DNA of 64,000 bases from Hypoxylon rubiginosum (lineage: Eukaryota > Ascomycota > Sordariomycetes > Xylariales > Hypoxylaceae). The notes beneath the pieces are model-generated. The model was not told the origin of the DNA. It made no database searches and worked only from the letters and a program-made list of their open reading frames with translations. Position 1 is the stretch's first letter. The number at the start of each line of letters is the position of its first letter. Below are positions 45,176-57,347 of the stretch, in pieces. The stretch spans positions 62,001 to 126,000 of the forward strand of contig CADCXA010000059.1 in assembly GCA_902806565.1 (NCBI GenBank), read 5' to 3'. The position numbers and the translations under genes are program-made.

Positions 45176-46696
45176 ATGGCCGAACAACAGCAAAAGAAGA
45201 AGCAGCTCCATCTGGGCGCTTTCATGCGTCCCGTGTCCCTTCACACTGGCGCATGGCGATATCCCGGCGCCTACCCGGATGCCAACTTCAACTTCCAGCA
45301 CATCAAGTCGTTCGCGCAGAAGCTGGAAGCTGCCAAGTTTGATGCATTCTTCATGGCTGACCACCTAGCCGTATTGAACATGCCCGTAGAGGCTTTGCGA
45401 CGAAGTCACACCGTCACCTCGTTCGAGCCCTTCACTCTGCTATCAAGTCTAGCGGCCGTGACAGACCGCATAGGTCTTGTAGCCACCGCTTCAACAACCT
45501 ACGATGAGCCTTACCACATCGCGAGGCGCTTTGCAAGTCTCGACCACCTAAGCGGGGGGCGCGCAGGTTGGAACATTGTGACAACGGCCAACCCAGATTC
45601 CGCTCGCAATTTTGGCAAGGACGAACACAAGGAGCACGGCGAACGCTATGCTCGGGCCCGCGAGTTTTACGGTATGTACGAAAATATATCGTGTTTGTAT
45701 TTTTAACCCCAGGTTCCCAAACCTCCTTTCCATGTCTGTTTTAGCAAAGAATGCGTCAAACCCCTTCGGGAAATGATTCACCTTGTGAATACTTCAGGAT
45801 TCTTAAGTATTAAAGGAAAAATGCTAACGCGACATATTTCCATACACACAGACGTGGTAACAGGGTTGTGGGATAGCTTCGCCGACGACGCCTTCATTCG
45901 CGACGTCGAGAGCGGTATCTTCTTCGACCCCGCGAAGATGCACGTGCTTGATCACCACGGCGCAGAGCTTCACGTCAGGGGACCGTTAAATATTGCTCGG
46001 CCGCCGCAGGGATGGCCGGTCATTGTCCAAGCCGGACAGAGCGAGCCTGGGCGTCAGCTAGCTGCGGAGACGGCCGAAGTAGTCTTTTGCGCGCCGCGCA
46101 CTCTCGAGGCAGGGAAGGAGTTCTTCAAAGACGTCAAGGGGCGGCTCGCGGCGGTGGGCCGTGACCGCGACGACATGAAACTGCTACCCGCAGCCTTCAT
46201 AGTCATCGGAGATACCGTCGAAGAAGCCCAAGCGAAGCGACTTAAGCTAGATAGTCTCGTGCACTATGAGAGCTCCATCGCTTCGCTCTCTATTGCACTC
46301 GGACACGATGCTTCTACTTTAGACCCGGATGGTCCTCTGCCGACCGATCTTCCCGAGACCAACGCGAGCAAATCGGGCCGTGAAGGGGTCCTCAAGCTCG
46401 CGGCAACCGAGGGTCTAACCGTTCGCCAACTTGCCCAGAGATACGGCGGGTATTCGGGTCTCGCGTTTGTCGGTACGGTGGAGACTGTCGCTGACGAGAT
46501 GGAGCAGTGGATCGTCCAAGAAGGCTCAGACGGGTTCAACGTCGTCTTCCCTTTCCTTCCGCAGGGCCTTGATGACGTGGCTGAGCACCTGATACCCGAA
46601 TTGCAACGGCGAGGCCTCTTCCGTCAGGACTATGAAGGGACAACTTTGCGTGATCACCTAGGGCTCAAGCGTCCAAGCAATAAGTTCTTTTCTTGA
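45176..46696 (+). CDS. FMN-dependent luciferase-like monooxygenase (NtaA/SnaA/DszA type), two exons
   Basis: join(45176..45671, 45852..46696), 446 aa. The TIM-barrel flavin monooxygenase family is recognised from LGAFMRPVSLHTGAWRYP, FDAFFMADHLAVLN, TSFEPFTLLSSLAAVTDRIG, the hallmark SGGRAGWNIVTT and ARNFG. After the intron come DVVTGLWDSFADDAF, HHGAELHVRGPLNIARPPQG, PVIVQAGQS and GGYSGLAFVGTVETVADEME. These enzymes oxidise organic substrates such as nitrilotriacetate or organosulfur compounds using FMNH2 from a partner reductase. No reductase gene is seen here. The protein is probably cytosolic. The one intron (45672-45851) is the second copy of the 180-bp introner-like element; reading through it gives an immediate stop, so splicing is required. 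Confidence 0.92.
45672..45851 (+). mobile_element. Introner-like element, copy 2 (intron of the monooxygenase gene)
   Basis: A 180-bp intron with GTATGT donor, AATGCTAACGCGACA branch region and CACACAG acceptor, phase 1 after G (TTTTACG|GTATG). It matches intron 2 of the AA9 gene (41378-41557) in length, phase, orientation and sequence. By hand count, 19 of the 25 substitutions outside the indel segment are transitions. Both copies lie in the coding direction of their host gene. At 180 bp they are the longest introns in the window; others run from 54 to 169 bp. Confidence 0.88.
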
Positions 46697-48987
46697 ACCT
46701 GTAAGGTCGTATCTTCCAGACACGGCTGTAAATATTGCGTATGGCAGAAGTAACAGTATAGTGCCGTGATGCTAGCTAAGAGGATTAGAGGATCAGGTGC
46801 TTCTACTGGAGACGTTTCCCAAGTGTCTAATGATAAGGACCTCTCCATATCCAACACAGTGAGACTTGGTATTAAGGGGCTCTATAAAATTTGACCAAGC
46901 ATAAATTTAGGTTGGGTTGGTTGGAATAATATCTTGGGAGGGACATAGGAGGCAACTTAGCGCAAACGGGCGTATGGTATATCCGCGTCACATAAGTTAA
47001 ACCGAAAGAAATTGACCTAGACATCTAGGTATTCGCCACGAACATCATGTCACGTAGTATGAGTTATGGACGAAATACGCAGCGTAGGAAGGCAGGCTTG
47101 AACTTGGCTTGCTTATACCTTAGGTAAGGAGCCCTCTTAAAGATTACAATATAGAAAAATCCGACGTCTAAACTCTCATAGTGAACTAGTTAAAAAGTAT
47201 CCCCCCCCTTACCCCCGACAACGACTGGTTACACCCCAGTTACATGATTATATCCTAACTTAGGTCCAAACTGAAGCCTACGAAACCGGTTTGTGACATC
47301 TTCGTAGGTCCTAATCGAGACGCTGAGTTTTTATTTCCCGCAAGCTAGGTAGTCTGTTAGTCAATGCTGTCTGGTTGGAATTCCGGGCTAATACGCACAG
47401 GGATCGATTGGCTGTGGTGGCTGAGAGTCAGAACCATCCCCGTTCTTGTAGCAGCTCATCTCTGTCTTGAAGGATGCCATTTTCGAATATGTTAGGAGAA
47501 AGGTGAATTATCACGAGTGATCAGATCGTTCTTGTAACTTGTAGGGGCTGCGTCGGAGAAGAAAGTTGTTTGCTTTGGTTTGTAGTATTCAGGAAGCGCT
47601 CTACCAAGGGGACGAGTCTCAATATATAGCCCGTTCAGACACAGCGAAATTCACCTTACCGAACGCTGCGCAGATGAGTTCATTCCGGTGTCCTCAGGGA
47701 TCCTCACGTAGGCGCGGACAGTCAACAGCAAACCCTTCCAAGTTCTGCGCAAATGCGGAATTTGGCCCCTGCTCAGGACATCGCAAGCGTATTTTTACAA
47801 TTACAATTCCACCTAGTTGAACACGCTAGAAATCCGATAATTTGTAAATGCGACTAACTCGATAGCTTCTAGCATTCTGTACGGCAGGTAGAACTTCTCT
47901 ACCGAGTAGATATAGATAGGGGCACCTACATAACTCATCCAAAGTCGTGGAAATCACAGTACGATAAGCTAATAATCATCTCACTGAAGTATATTTGTCC
48001 TGTATTTCTAATACCTGTACGTTTATAAACATTTAATGATATTTCCCCGGATATTCTAATTAATACAAGCTCTATGAGAATATTTCGAAATAGCGGCGCT
48101 ACCCTTTTGCCACAACAGATCACTTAAGGAGGACATTCCATTACCTGTAGCCTAGGTAGTAAAGGTGATTATGATCATATGATTTAAACTAGACAAGTTT
48201 TTCTGCTTATACTACAATAATTTTGCAGTCTCGGAATTGTGTATCTCGACAACTCGTGGTAGCCCGAAGTCATGCTTCTGGCTGACTGCTCTCGGTAGGC
48301 GCATATGCGAGGCTTTTCTGCACTTCACCGACATGTGCTGACGGGAGGGCTGAGCAGGCCACTGTACTACTTGCAACTTGGCATGAATCGCCCCGTAATT
48401 GTCACCTGAGCATATTCCTCGTTACATTCCCGTTGCACCGAAAAGGACTTTCCCGTGCCGGAGACAGGCTCTCTAAGGGACGCCTACGTGGCTGTACACA
48501 CTCGGATGTTCCATATTTGTTGCATGTTGGCGAGCGGGATTGTCGTTGGATTTCATACCTGTCGAAATTATCAGAGTATTGCTAATTTGACGCCGAATAC
48601 TGCGCATTTGCGTTGGAAAGCAATGTGGCTTCACGATTGCGACCCTCCATGTCTTTCGCGAGACTCGCAAACCAAGCCTATTGGTGGACATTATCAGCCA
48701 TCGGAGGAGAAAATTGCACTTTCTACGTAGGACCTTGTCATTATTTGCGCAGTGAATGTGTATTGTGCGCATCTGCGCGAATCTCACCTGTCCTAGCCAT
48801 AGATTCGTACTGGACTTCAATCTATTGTTGCCGGTTCACTGGAATGGTGATCTGCTCCTCGCAACATACGAGAGCTACGCGTGATAATAGACGTGAATCA
48901 GCATAGGGCAGCCCCCTATTTGATCGCCACCCTCCCTAGTGTCGTCAACCTCAATCCTCATTAACTACAAAACTCGACCAAGCCAAC
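46697..48987. other. Long intergenic stretch
   Basis: No gene with recognisable content; the longest ORFs (up to 115 codons near 48473-48820) lack any family pattern. TAGCCTAGGTAG is near 48148 and a C/T-rich run near 47200. The last 400 bp are upstream of the C2H2 gene. Confidence 0.45.
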
Positions 48988-51201
48988 ATGTCGTGGGATT
49001 ATTGTCGGCAGAGATCTATAGGGACTGTTTACTCACTGGCAGATATTGGCAGTCATAGCTCAATGGCGCAAATGAAGCCGGAGGTTCTTGAAAACCGATT
49101 CCTCAAAAATGCCACCATTAGCCCATCATCGACGAGATCAAATAGTCCAAGCACATGCGCGAGTGAAGTGTTCGATAATTCTACAACTACGGGCTCAGTG
49201 GCTAGCCCAGCCACGGTTAACACATATCCTATGTCCGAGCTGCACATAGCCGAGCCGTTTGAAAAGCCTTCCGACAGCAACGATCAGTTTGGCAATGAGC
49301 ATTCCTGTCCACACAGATTTCCCATTCCAAAGCCAAGGTTGGTAAACTATATACCCTTCCATTCCGCTACCTTCATTAGCTTCTTTACAAGCCTCCCAGG
49401 GCACTGGATACTTACTGTTGTGATGTATAGAAATATCCCCGGCTCTTCGCTTTCCGATGTCGTTGACGCCGTACAAGGACAGTTGCCCACTGCGGGAGAT
49501 CCTGCTAGTAATGATGCACCTAGGGGCCAAACCAAGGACTTTATAAGACTGCCAGGTGATGGCAGACTCGAAGAGACCGAAAGTGATTTTGATGATGACG
49601 ACTTGGATTCTGATGGCGAAGAGTTCTACAACGACGAATGGAGTGGCGAGCCAGACAAAATAGAAGCCGCTGTGTTGGCGAATGTGGAAGACCTAGAGTT
49701 TGCCGCGTGGCTCATCATGGAGCTTCATAGAGATCAGGCCCATAACGAAGCGCAGAGGATTGGAGGCTGGCAGAAGGGGGTTGTCAACTGCCGAGGGTCA
49801 CCTGGATCAGGGGAGAGCCAAGGACAGACATCTGTGAGCTCTTACGAAGGTCGCGCATCTTCCAACTCCCGCAAGAGACGACGGGTCTCCGAGTCGGATG
49901 ATCGATACTCTGATGATGGAGACGGGGAGGAAAGAGATGATGGCGAAGGCAATGGTTCACCGGTGAACCAGGACGATAGTCTAACATCGGGAAACGTCCC
50001 ACGTAAATATGCTTGCCCCTTCAACAAGTTGGATCCGTCTCGATTCCGCGGCAATTCAATCTCCGACAACGAATTCAGGATCTGTGAATCAGGTTGCAAA
50101 AATATTCAGCGTGTAAAGTACGAGTCCACGACGAGATTGAATGGTACAGTGCTAATATTTCCCAGGGAGCACATCAAGAGGAAACACGTGGTCATACAAT
50201 GTGAGCGCTGCTTTAGAAATTTCTCGGAGAAAGGTAGGAAGAAGGAGGACAGCGTTGCCGAATTGGCAAAACACCGCCGAGAGCCAGAGCCATGTGCTTT
50301 GGGAAACCCCAGAGAAGCGAATCTAGGGATCAACATGGATCAAGAGTCCCTGCTGAACGAGAGCCGAGGCAAGAAAAGGCAAAAGATATCGGACGTGGAC
50401 AAATGGTTCAACATATGGAAAGTTCTTTTCCCCAATAAACCTCAGCCTTCACATCCCTGTGAGTTCTCTAGACGCTAGAATTAGGAGACTCGATACTGTA
50501 CGAATACTTACCTAGTCTCACCATCAGGGGTTGAAAAGACTACTTTAGGAAGAATACGACGGCCAGCATCAGACAATGCTCAAGGCTACTTCAACATGGT
50601 CCAGCGGTCACTACAGCGCTATACTAATTCAGGCATCATCCAATTCTTGCCAGGGCAAGAAGTAGAAATGATTGGTCGTGTAATCTCGCTAGTACAATCG
50701 CTGTATAATATCCATGTGGATAGAAACGGCGAGCCGTCCTTGGTAAACACTTCATCCGGGGACCAGACAGAGACGCAAACTATCATGCCTACGACGCCTT
50801 CGATGGAAGTCCAGGACGTGAACATGACACGCCAACAGGTCCCAGGCCCGAAAATCAATGAACATAGAAGCCGACCAATGATCATACCAGACCTTCATGC
50901 CAGAAGCTCACCCATGAACCTCGATTCGCAGTCGCCATTCAGTATGCTTCAGCCGCAAAATGCAGTCAACATGGCCTACGCATCGCAGACCTTTCCTATA
51001 TATGGGACCCAATTATCAAGAGTGTCTACAGGACACGTACCCGGACCGTCCGGGGCCCTCGCCGGCCTCACCTTGGAGCAAGCAGGGTTGGAATGGGCTT
51101 ATGAAAATATGAGCAACGACTGGCCTAGCTTCCAATATCCCACACAGGTAGACCCCGAGAACCTTGAAATGCCGTTCATGCAGCCGGACGAACAGAACTA
51201 G
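48988..51201 (+). CDS. Large fungal C2H2-like zinc-finger protein, at least two exons
   Basis: join(48988..50458, 50528..51201), 714 aa. The central part has an acidic stretch (DFDDDDLDSDGEEFYNDE) and a basic RKRRRVSES. The recognisable block is PRKYACPFNKLDPSRF...RVKYESTTRLN...EHIKRKHVVIQCERCFRNF...AELAKHRREPEPC, then DKWFNIWKVLFPNKPQPSHP. This is the common fungal family with degenerate C2H2 units before a FPN/FPD segment. The 69-bp intron 50459-50527 joins SHPW to VEKTTLGRIRRPASDNAQGYF, which continues the family pattern. A second intron may exist at 49338-49430 (93 bp, a multiple of three, open, coding an unusually hydrophobic LVNYIPFHSATFISFFTSLP). It is probably nuclear; target unknown. 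Confidence 0.82.
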
Positions 51202-51672
51202 ATGGCGAACTACGCCTCGGAATGGACTCCTCCTTTCAACACATTCAAGGTTATAGAAGCTTTCTATCTAACATCTTTCATCTTAACATGAATTATATCG
51301 CGAATGAGCAACGTCTAAGACTAGGAAGATAAGATAACTATTCGAGGCCCAAACATCTTGAAAAAGGAAAAGAAAAAAAAAGAAAAAAGAAAAAAGAAAG
51401 GGGTCAAACGTCACGGGTTGGAAATCTTTTGTTTCTTTCATCGATTCCCCTCTATACTTAGATCTCCTATGCTGTTACGTTTCAAAATTTCGGCGGAATT
51501 TTAACATTTTCATTTTATTTTCAAAGAAAATCCTACTCGGTTACGGCCTCTTCAAGGAGCAATTAGGTCTAGTTTACATTAAAAATAATCAATGTCTGTA
51601 CATGTCTGAAGAAGATAGATCATAATTCCTCATTTTACGAAGAAACCAAAGCACCTGATGGCTTTCATGATA
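51202..51672. other. Intergenic with a purine microsatellite
   Basis: 3' flank of the C2H2 gene with an A/G-only run (51361-51404). No gene is seen. Confidence 0.5.
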
Positions 51673-52260
51673 TCAACTCTTCCGCTTTATCTTATGGAGC
51701 ATTTCATCCCAGAAGCTCCGAGTCTCGGGTTTATGTCTGCTGCTCTCATCTTTCGGAGCACCATCGTCTTTTGTAGGCTCATATTCAAAATATACTCTTA
51801 CTACCCGCTCTGGCTGGTCCTCGATCCAAAATTCCATAGCCGGCACTGTCAGCGTCTCTGTTTTTACTTCAACCGAATCCGAGAGCGCTTTCTGCTTATT
51901 TTCTTCCGGTTTCTTACCCTGCTGGTACCTTGCTTTCTTTCCCCATGTTAGTATTCCACTGCTACACGTGCTTTCCTTGCGCTCAATCTCAGGGGGCACA
52001 AATACAACCTCTGCATATGCCTTTTCACATCTGCCCTTCCCGGACTCTGTAGAATTGGTGCACTGAAATACGATTTCGCGGCGGAGAAGGCAACACGAGT
52101 GGAGCGGACATTTCTTACCCTCACCCTCCTTGCGTGTTAGAACTCCGTGCTCACAGGTGTGGCTTTTCTGCTGTAGGAGATCGAAGTTTAGGAGTTCGTG
52201 ATGAGAGGCGGCGTGAATATCCTGATAATGGCACATGGTCTGCGAACTCGGGGTAGGCAT
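51673..52260 (-). CDS. Uncharacterised protein, 195 aa
   Basis: A single exon starting at ATG 52260. No family is recognised. The N-terminal half has a Cys/His-rich pattern (LLQQKSHTCEHGVLTR, KKCPLHSCCLLRREIVFQC, GRCEKAYAEVVF) that could bind zinc. The second half is charged, ending in SFWDEMLHKIKRKS with a possible amphipathic helix. It has no signal peptide. It lies convergent to the C2H2 gene. Another exon upstream cannot be excluded, because the frame of the next 200 bases is open on this strand in another phase. Confidence 0.6.
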   Translation of the reverse strand: MPTPSSQTMCHYQDIHAASHHELLNFDLLQQKSHTCEHGVLTRKEGEGKKCPLHSCCLLRREIVFQCTNSTESGKGRCEKAYAEVVFVPPEIERKESTCSSGILTWGKKARYQQGKKPEENKQKALSDSVEVKTETLTVPAMEFWIEDQPERVVRVYFEYEPTKDDGAPKDESSRHKPETRSFWDEMLHKIKRKS

Positions 52261-52776
52261 GTACCTAGGCTATCTAAAGCGTCGCACCGAATTTGCTCGC
52301 TGTCGCCCTTGATGGGACATGAAATATCCATGGCTGTAAGATAAGGGTGGTCCGAGTACAGATCAGAAAAATAGTGTTTTGAAACAAAGGGATACATAAA
52401 GAACACAATGAAATATTGAATGCTTGTTAATGCGTCTTGATTTGCAACTGTTACACCAGGACCAACGAACAAAGCACCTACGAGTGAGTTTTAGGCAAAC
52501 GTGAGAACTGACCAAAACAAGTTGTTTATCATAAAGCATAGCACATTAGGTGGGCAAAAATACGGGTATGGAATGAGAATTACAGATGACGGTTGGGAAA
52601 AGGGACGCAATTAGCCTCAATTGAAATTATCAACTGGGGGATCGACCACGTTGGTTCTAAAGTAACAGAGTACACTGGGGGGATAGCCCCATCTCAAAAG
52701 CAATATGACGACAACTCCCTATCACTCCGTAGCCTGTGCCTTGCCTTTCCCTTTTAATACCCTTTCTAAACCACTA
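52261..52776. other. Intergenic, no gene seen
   Basis: 3' side of SPT5 and upstream side of the 195-aa gene. TACCTAGGCTA is near 52261. Confidence 0.45.
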
Positions 52777-55700
52777 TTATTCGTCATCGGTGTATCGGGG
52801 TCCCGCGGCGGGTGTCTCGGCGTTGTAGGCTCCCGGCGTGGGCGCTCCGTAATAGCCGCTCGACGAGGCAAAGCCACTCGCAGCGGGCGTAGGGGCAGCA
52901 GCAGCGGGTGTTGGCGCCGAATCCGCCCCCCATCCCCCTTGCCAACCAGCACCCGGAGTCGGGGCATTCATCGCACCGGGTGTGGGTGCATTGTAAGCAC
53001 CGGGTGTTGGTGCATTCATGGCTCCTGGCGTAGGAGCACCTAGGAGACCAGCGCCAGGAGTTGGCGCATCGTAAGCGTTCGATGATCCACTCGCGCCCGG
53101 CGTGTAGCCCCAGGTATCGTTACCGCTCGATCCCGGAGTGGCTGCGGAGGCACCGTAAGGTGTCTTCGAACCCCAAGCGTCGCCACCGCTACCACTATAA
53201 GCAGGTGTCTTGGATCCGTGACTTGGATGATCGGGAGCTGGAGTCTTGGCCCCCGAAGATGCTTGCCAAGCAGGCGTGCGGCTACCGGAACCGTAAGCGG
53301 TTCTGCTTCCATCGTAAGGATTGACCGTGCGAGAACCATCGCCAGCCCAGGCCGGTGTTCGACCTCCGTCAGTGCCTTTGTTCCATGCCGGAGTACGTCC
53401 GCCATTTGCTCCCGCGGATGGAGTCTTCCAGGAAGGAGTTCGAGATGAAGCAGAACCGGCGGGTGTGCGACTTCCATTCCAGTCCGAATTCCCTTGAGAC
53501 GGTCTTCCGGGAAATCCACCTTGGTTGGGACGGCGGTTGTCGTAATTCTTGATTTCACGCCCCGTAACGCTATCACGAACCGTCAGATCAGACTTGGCAA
53601 TGCTAATAACTTTGCCTTTGCTGTGCAACTCTATACGAGCGTGAGTATCCGTGGTGTCCTTGACACGACCAAGAGCGCCTTTGTGACCACCCTTCCTGAT
53701 TGTGACAGTCTGGCCAATTAACTTATCACGTCCAAATGAGGCCTTGGGGGGGGCCATATTGCCGGTCCCACCTGGGTTCAATTTCCTGGCAGGATTCATA
53801 ACCGACAGGTCGGGACCTGCGTTGGCATTGAGACGGCCGCCTTTTGCTGAGATGGTAGTCACGTTGCTAACTTTCGACACGAAGATTCCGGCGTTCTCGT
53901 TGGTCGTGTTTGTGTGGCAGAACACGTACGTGCGATGGATATGGACGATTTTGCCCTGGCGGCTCATGCCACCGTATTCCTTGACCACATCATCAGGTCT
54001 GATCTCGGCTCCGTTTCGGTCAGCAGCGACGGCAAGTTTGCGTTTCGGTAGTTTGTTGGCGATCTGAGAAGGCATGACCTGTCTCGCATCGCCGTTCTGG
54101 TCTAGCACTACTAGTGTTTCTCGGTCAACCTTGACGATGCAACCGACAGTCATGGGATCGAGCTGAACTAGATCGAGCAGCGAGAATTGACCAAGCGAGC
54201 CTTGCCCGCCAATGTCGCTGGCTTCACGGAGATCTTTGCTGAATACGGTGATCTCGGTATTGGTTTGGTCGGTGAGGAGGGTAACGCGATCCTCCGAGAT
54301 GTTCACGACCATGCCGACTTCGTCACGATAACGGCTACCGCCGATGACCTTAACGTGGTCACCTGTATGGAATCGCTTGCGAAGACCCTTCGTGGGAACC
54401 TCGATGGTCTGACCCACAAGATCGCCTTCAGTGACTTCAATTGTGACGATGTCTGCCTGGACGTTTGTAGCTTTGCCGACCACGCCTCTCTGCTCGCCTT
54501 CGTAAACTTCCACCACGTCGCCTGGCAGATAAGCGACATTGGCATTGCTGTCTTTCAGACTGGCTGCGAGCGACTTGAGGTCGATGTTCTCAACGCCGTC
54601 TTCGCCTCCAGACGCAAACTTCGTAACCTCTTCTAGCGTCGGGTTTACATCTTCGACGGCCAGGTGTTGGATTTTGATGTCTTTGACCTGGAAGCCTCTT
54701 TCGAACTCGTCACCGTTGTAGTTCCAGACGCCACTGGTAGTACTCTGCGTAGGTGTTCGGTGGCTTCTCTTGGCTTCATCTGGGTTGAACAGCCGCTGCG
54801 GAGGCCTGGGGCCAGGCATAGGACGCTTTCGTTTTCCAACGGCGTTCGCATTGAAAGACTCGTCCCGTACTCCGTAATCGAGTCTAGGGATAAAGCGCAC
54901 CCTTGCGTCCAGACCATTCTCTGTGATGTCGAGCACTTGCGCGAGATCTCCGGCATGTTTGGCGGGTTTTCGCAGTCGTACCCATGCGCCAGGTTCGAGG
55001 GTAGGCGTCTTTTGAACTCTCATGAGGTCGGGCCTCTCTTTGATGTCGACCAGGATAAGTTTGGAACGGGGATATACATTCATCATATCCTGGAGTGCTG
55101 CTAGGACATCGGACTGTCGGGGTGCTTCGATATAGATGAGACCCTTCATGACCGAATTGGGACCGCCTCGCTCAAAAGCACCGGTAATAGCTAGCTGGTC
55201 TCTCGTTCTTCGCCGCTCGATTACTCTCTTCATGATGGCCTGGACGATTTCGCGCTCCTTGCCTTCCTTGCATCGCACACCCCAAATACTTGGATCATCC
55301 ACACTAGGGAGAAGTAGTCTCTGAGGGACAACAGTCGGGTCGCCCATTCCCCTAGCGGCGCGTCGGTTTCCATATTTGCGTACGTAACCTTCGGCGGCGC
55401 GCTCAAGATCTTCCTGTGTGATGGCGTCGCGTTGTCGGTCAAGTTCTCGATGTCGCCTATCGTCGAGTCGACTTTGCTCGTTAAAATCACCAGGCTCTTC
55501 GGGCTCGATAAATCCTTCGTTTTCCTCGGCGGCTTCTTCGTCATCTTCGCCCTCATCCTCATCGTCGACTTCGGCTTCGATATCGAAGAAGGCATTTCGT
55601 CTGTCGCGGCGGCGTTTCTGACGATGGCCCTATACGTAGCAATGCAATCAGACATAGCCCAAACGGATGAAGGTAGCAGTGGTAGAGAGCAGGAAATGAT

Positions 55701-55971
55701 TGGGGAAATGACTCACCTGGATCTCGTCCTCTTCATCATCCTCGTCTTCGTCTTCGTCTTCGTCGCCATTCCCGCCACCTACATCGGCGTCGGCATCTTC
55801 GTCCTCGTCATCTCCGTCATCGTTACCTCCCCCGTTGCGAGCAGGCGAAGCTTTTCTAGACTGCTGCGTTGGCTGGTCGTCCTGTTCGTCTCCACTAAGG
55901 TCGGCAGGCGGCGGGTTGAAGTCCTCTTCATCCTCGGACTCGAGCCGATCGTGATCGCGACGGTTGCTCAT
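52777..55971 (-). CDS. SPT5: Transcription elongation factor SPT5, two exons
   Basis: complement(52777..55629, 55717..55971), 1035 aa. Exon 1 encodes a very acidic N-terminus ([16 protein letters not shown]). The 87-bp intron 55630-55716 joins it to [25 protein letters not shown]. The NGN domain follows at about residues 190-290 ([37 protein letters not shown]). After it come several KOW repeats ([71 protein letters not shown]). From about residue 790 a long CTR is made of TPAW/TPAY and [15 protein letters not shown] repeats, the sites phosphorylated by Bur1/Cdk9-type kinases. With Spt4 it forms the DSIF complex that closes the RNA polymerase II clamp and supports elongation in the nucleus. 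The start was taken at 55971, before the acidic tract. Confidence 0.95.
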
Positions 55972-57347
55972 TGTGCCGAATGGTGTGTAGTTTGCAGGCA
56001 ATGTGAAAAAAGTGGTAGTAGGAACTGGAAGGGAAAGAAAATTAAAAGAGAAAGAGGGGAATGAAGTTGAAAAAGGAATAGAGTTGAAGGAGATAATGGA
56101 CGCGGTTGATGGGTTCTTTATGATCAACGGGCATCAGCAACGTGCATCAGCAACGTGCTAAATCCTAAAATCTCTAGCACGATTCGAGAGAATGCAAGCT
56201 CCAGGTACGCTAGAGCCAAACTTAGTTTAGAGTGGTAGGTTGGTGCCAACCTTCAATTGATTTGATGGATTTAAATGGTTGGTATTAGGTAATGTGTGGC
56301 GGTGGACACGTAGGTACATAGGTACCTAAAATAGAGTGTGGCTGGTTGGCTAGGAAGTCGCGTCGCATTAAACCCACCAGGCAGCCTGTCCAACTTTCAC
56401 TTGGCTGAAGGTACTGTACCTGATTTGCCTAAACGATGCCCAGGTGGTGTTAGGTAGTGAGTACTTTGCTTTTTGCACCAAAGCGTCAGTAACATTTAGA
56501 GGTTAGAGAAGTAAACGAATCGATTTTTACCCAATATTCCTGACCGGTGGAGAAGGGGGGACGAAGAGAAAACAGTCGAGCTTGGGATATTCATTTTTGA
56601 TAAAAGTACATACCTACATACCTTGTAAGCATATCACTATCTTTGCATGTGAATATTCCTAGACTCGATATGTAGTATCAAATATATGATTGATTAAGCG
56701 CTACTCGCACCAGTATTAGGTCACGATTCGATGAATACCGTATCTATCCACCTTCAAGAATATAGCAAGTCTGCAAACTCACAAGGCGGAGTGAAGCAAA
56801 TATAAAAGTCGCGGCTCAAAATCCGTGTTTTCACCATGTACCATGTATTGTTCTCCTATTGCTGAAGCACGCCTCAGCTTACCACGGTCCGCTAAGCATC
56901 GCCACAGCCAACACGACACGGCGTTAACCCATTGACTCATTAAGTCCTTCGCCTGCCTTCCCATACGATGCTTGCTAATATACAAGTAAAATTCTCGAGC
57001 GTGAAGCTCCTCTCGACAATCGATAGTTTGTAGGAGCATGACTACTCCCACTTCCTTTGCACCAGATAAGTCAACTCCCCTCTTCGCAAGGGGGCTGCTC
57101 TAACCGGTAATCGATGCCCACCTACCGAGTCGTACCCATCATTCCCTCTCGTCAGCAACTCTACAAGCTTGTCCAAGGTACCCAGAACGCGACGTAGGCC
57201 CAAAACGCCTTGCTTCGTAAATGCATATAGCAGTCTGAAGGGCAGTGCCAACCTATAGATCTTGCAGAGCCCTATGTCTGGCATAAGAGTTTTGCTTCGT
57301 GGTCCTGTACCGATCTATGGCAACCGTTTGACGCTAGGAGCGATGCT
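55972..57347. other. Intergenic between SPT5 and the WD40 gene
   Basis: It contains a 13-bp direct duplication (GCATCAGCAACGT at 56131-56143 and 56144-56156), GTAGGTACATAGGTACCTA near 56310-56329 and TACATACCTACATACC near 56607. ORFs between 56779 and 57300 have no recognisable content. Confidence 0.5.

Noticed and set aside
55432..56064. A 210-codon hydrophobic ORF opposite SPT5 exon 1
   Set aside because: It is the antisense reading of the acidic GAN-repeat codons of SPT5 (giving Val/Phe/Ile runs), not a membrane protein.
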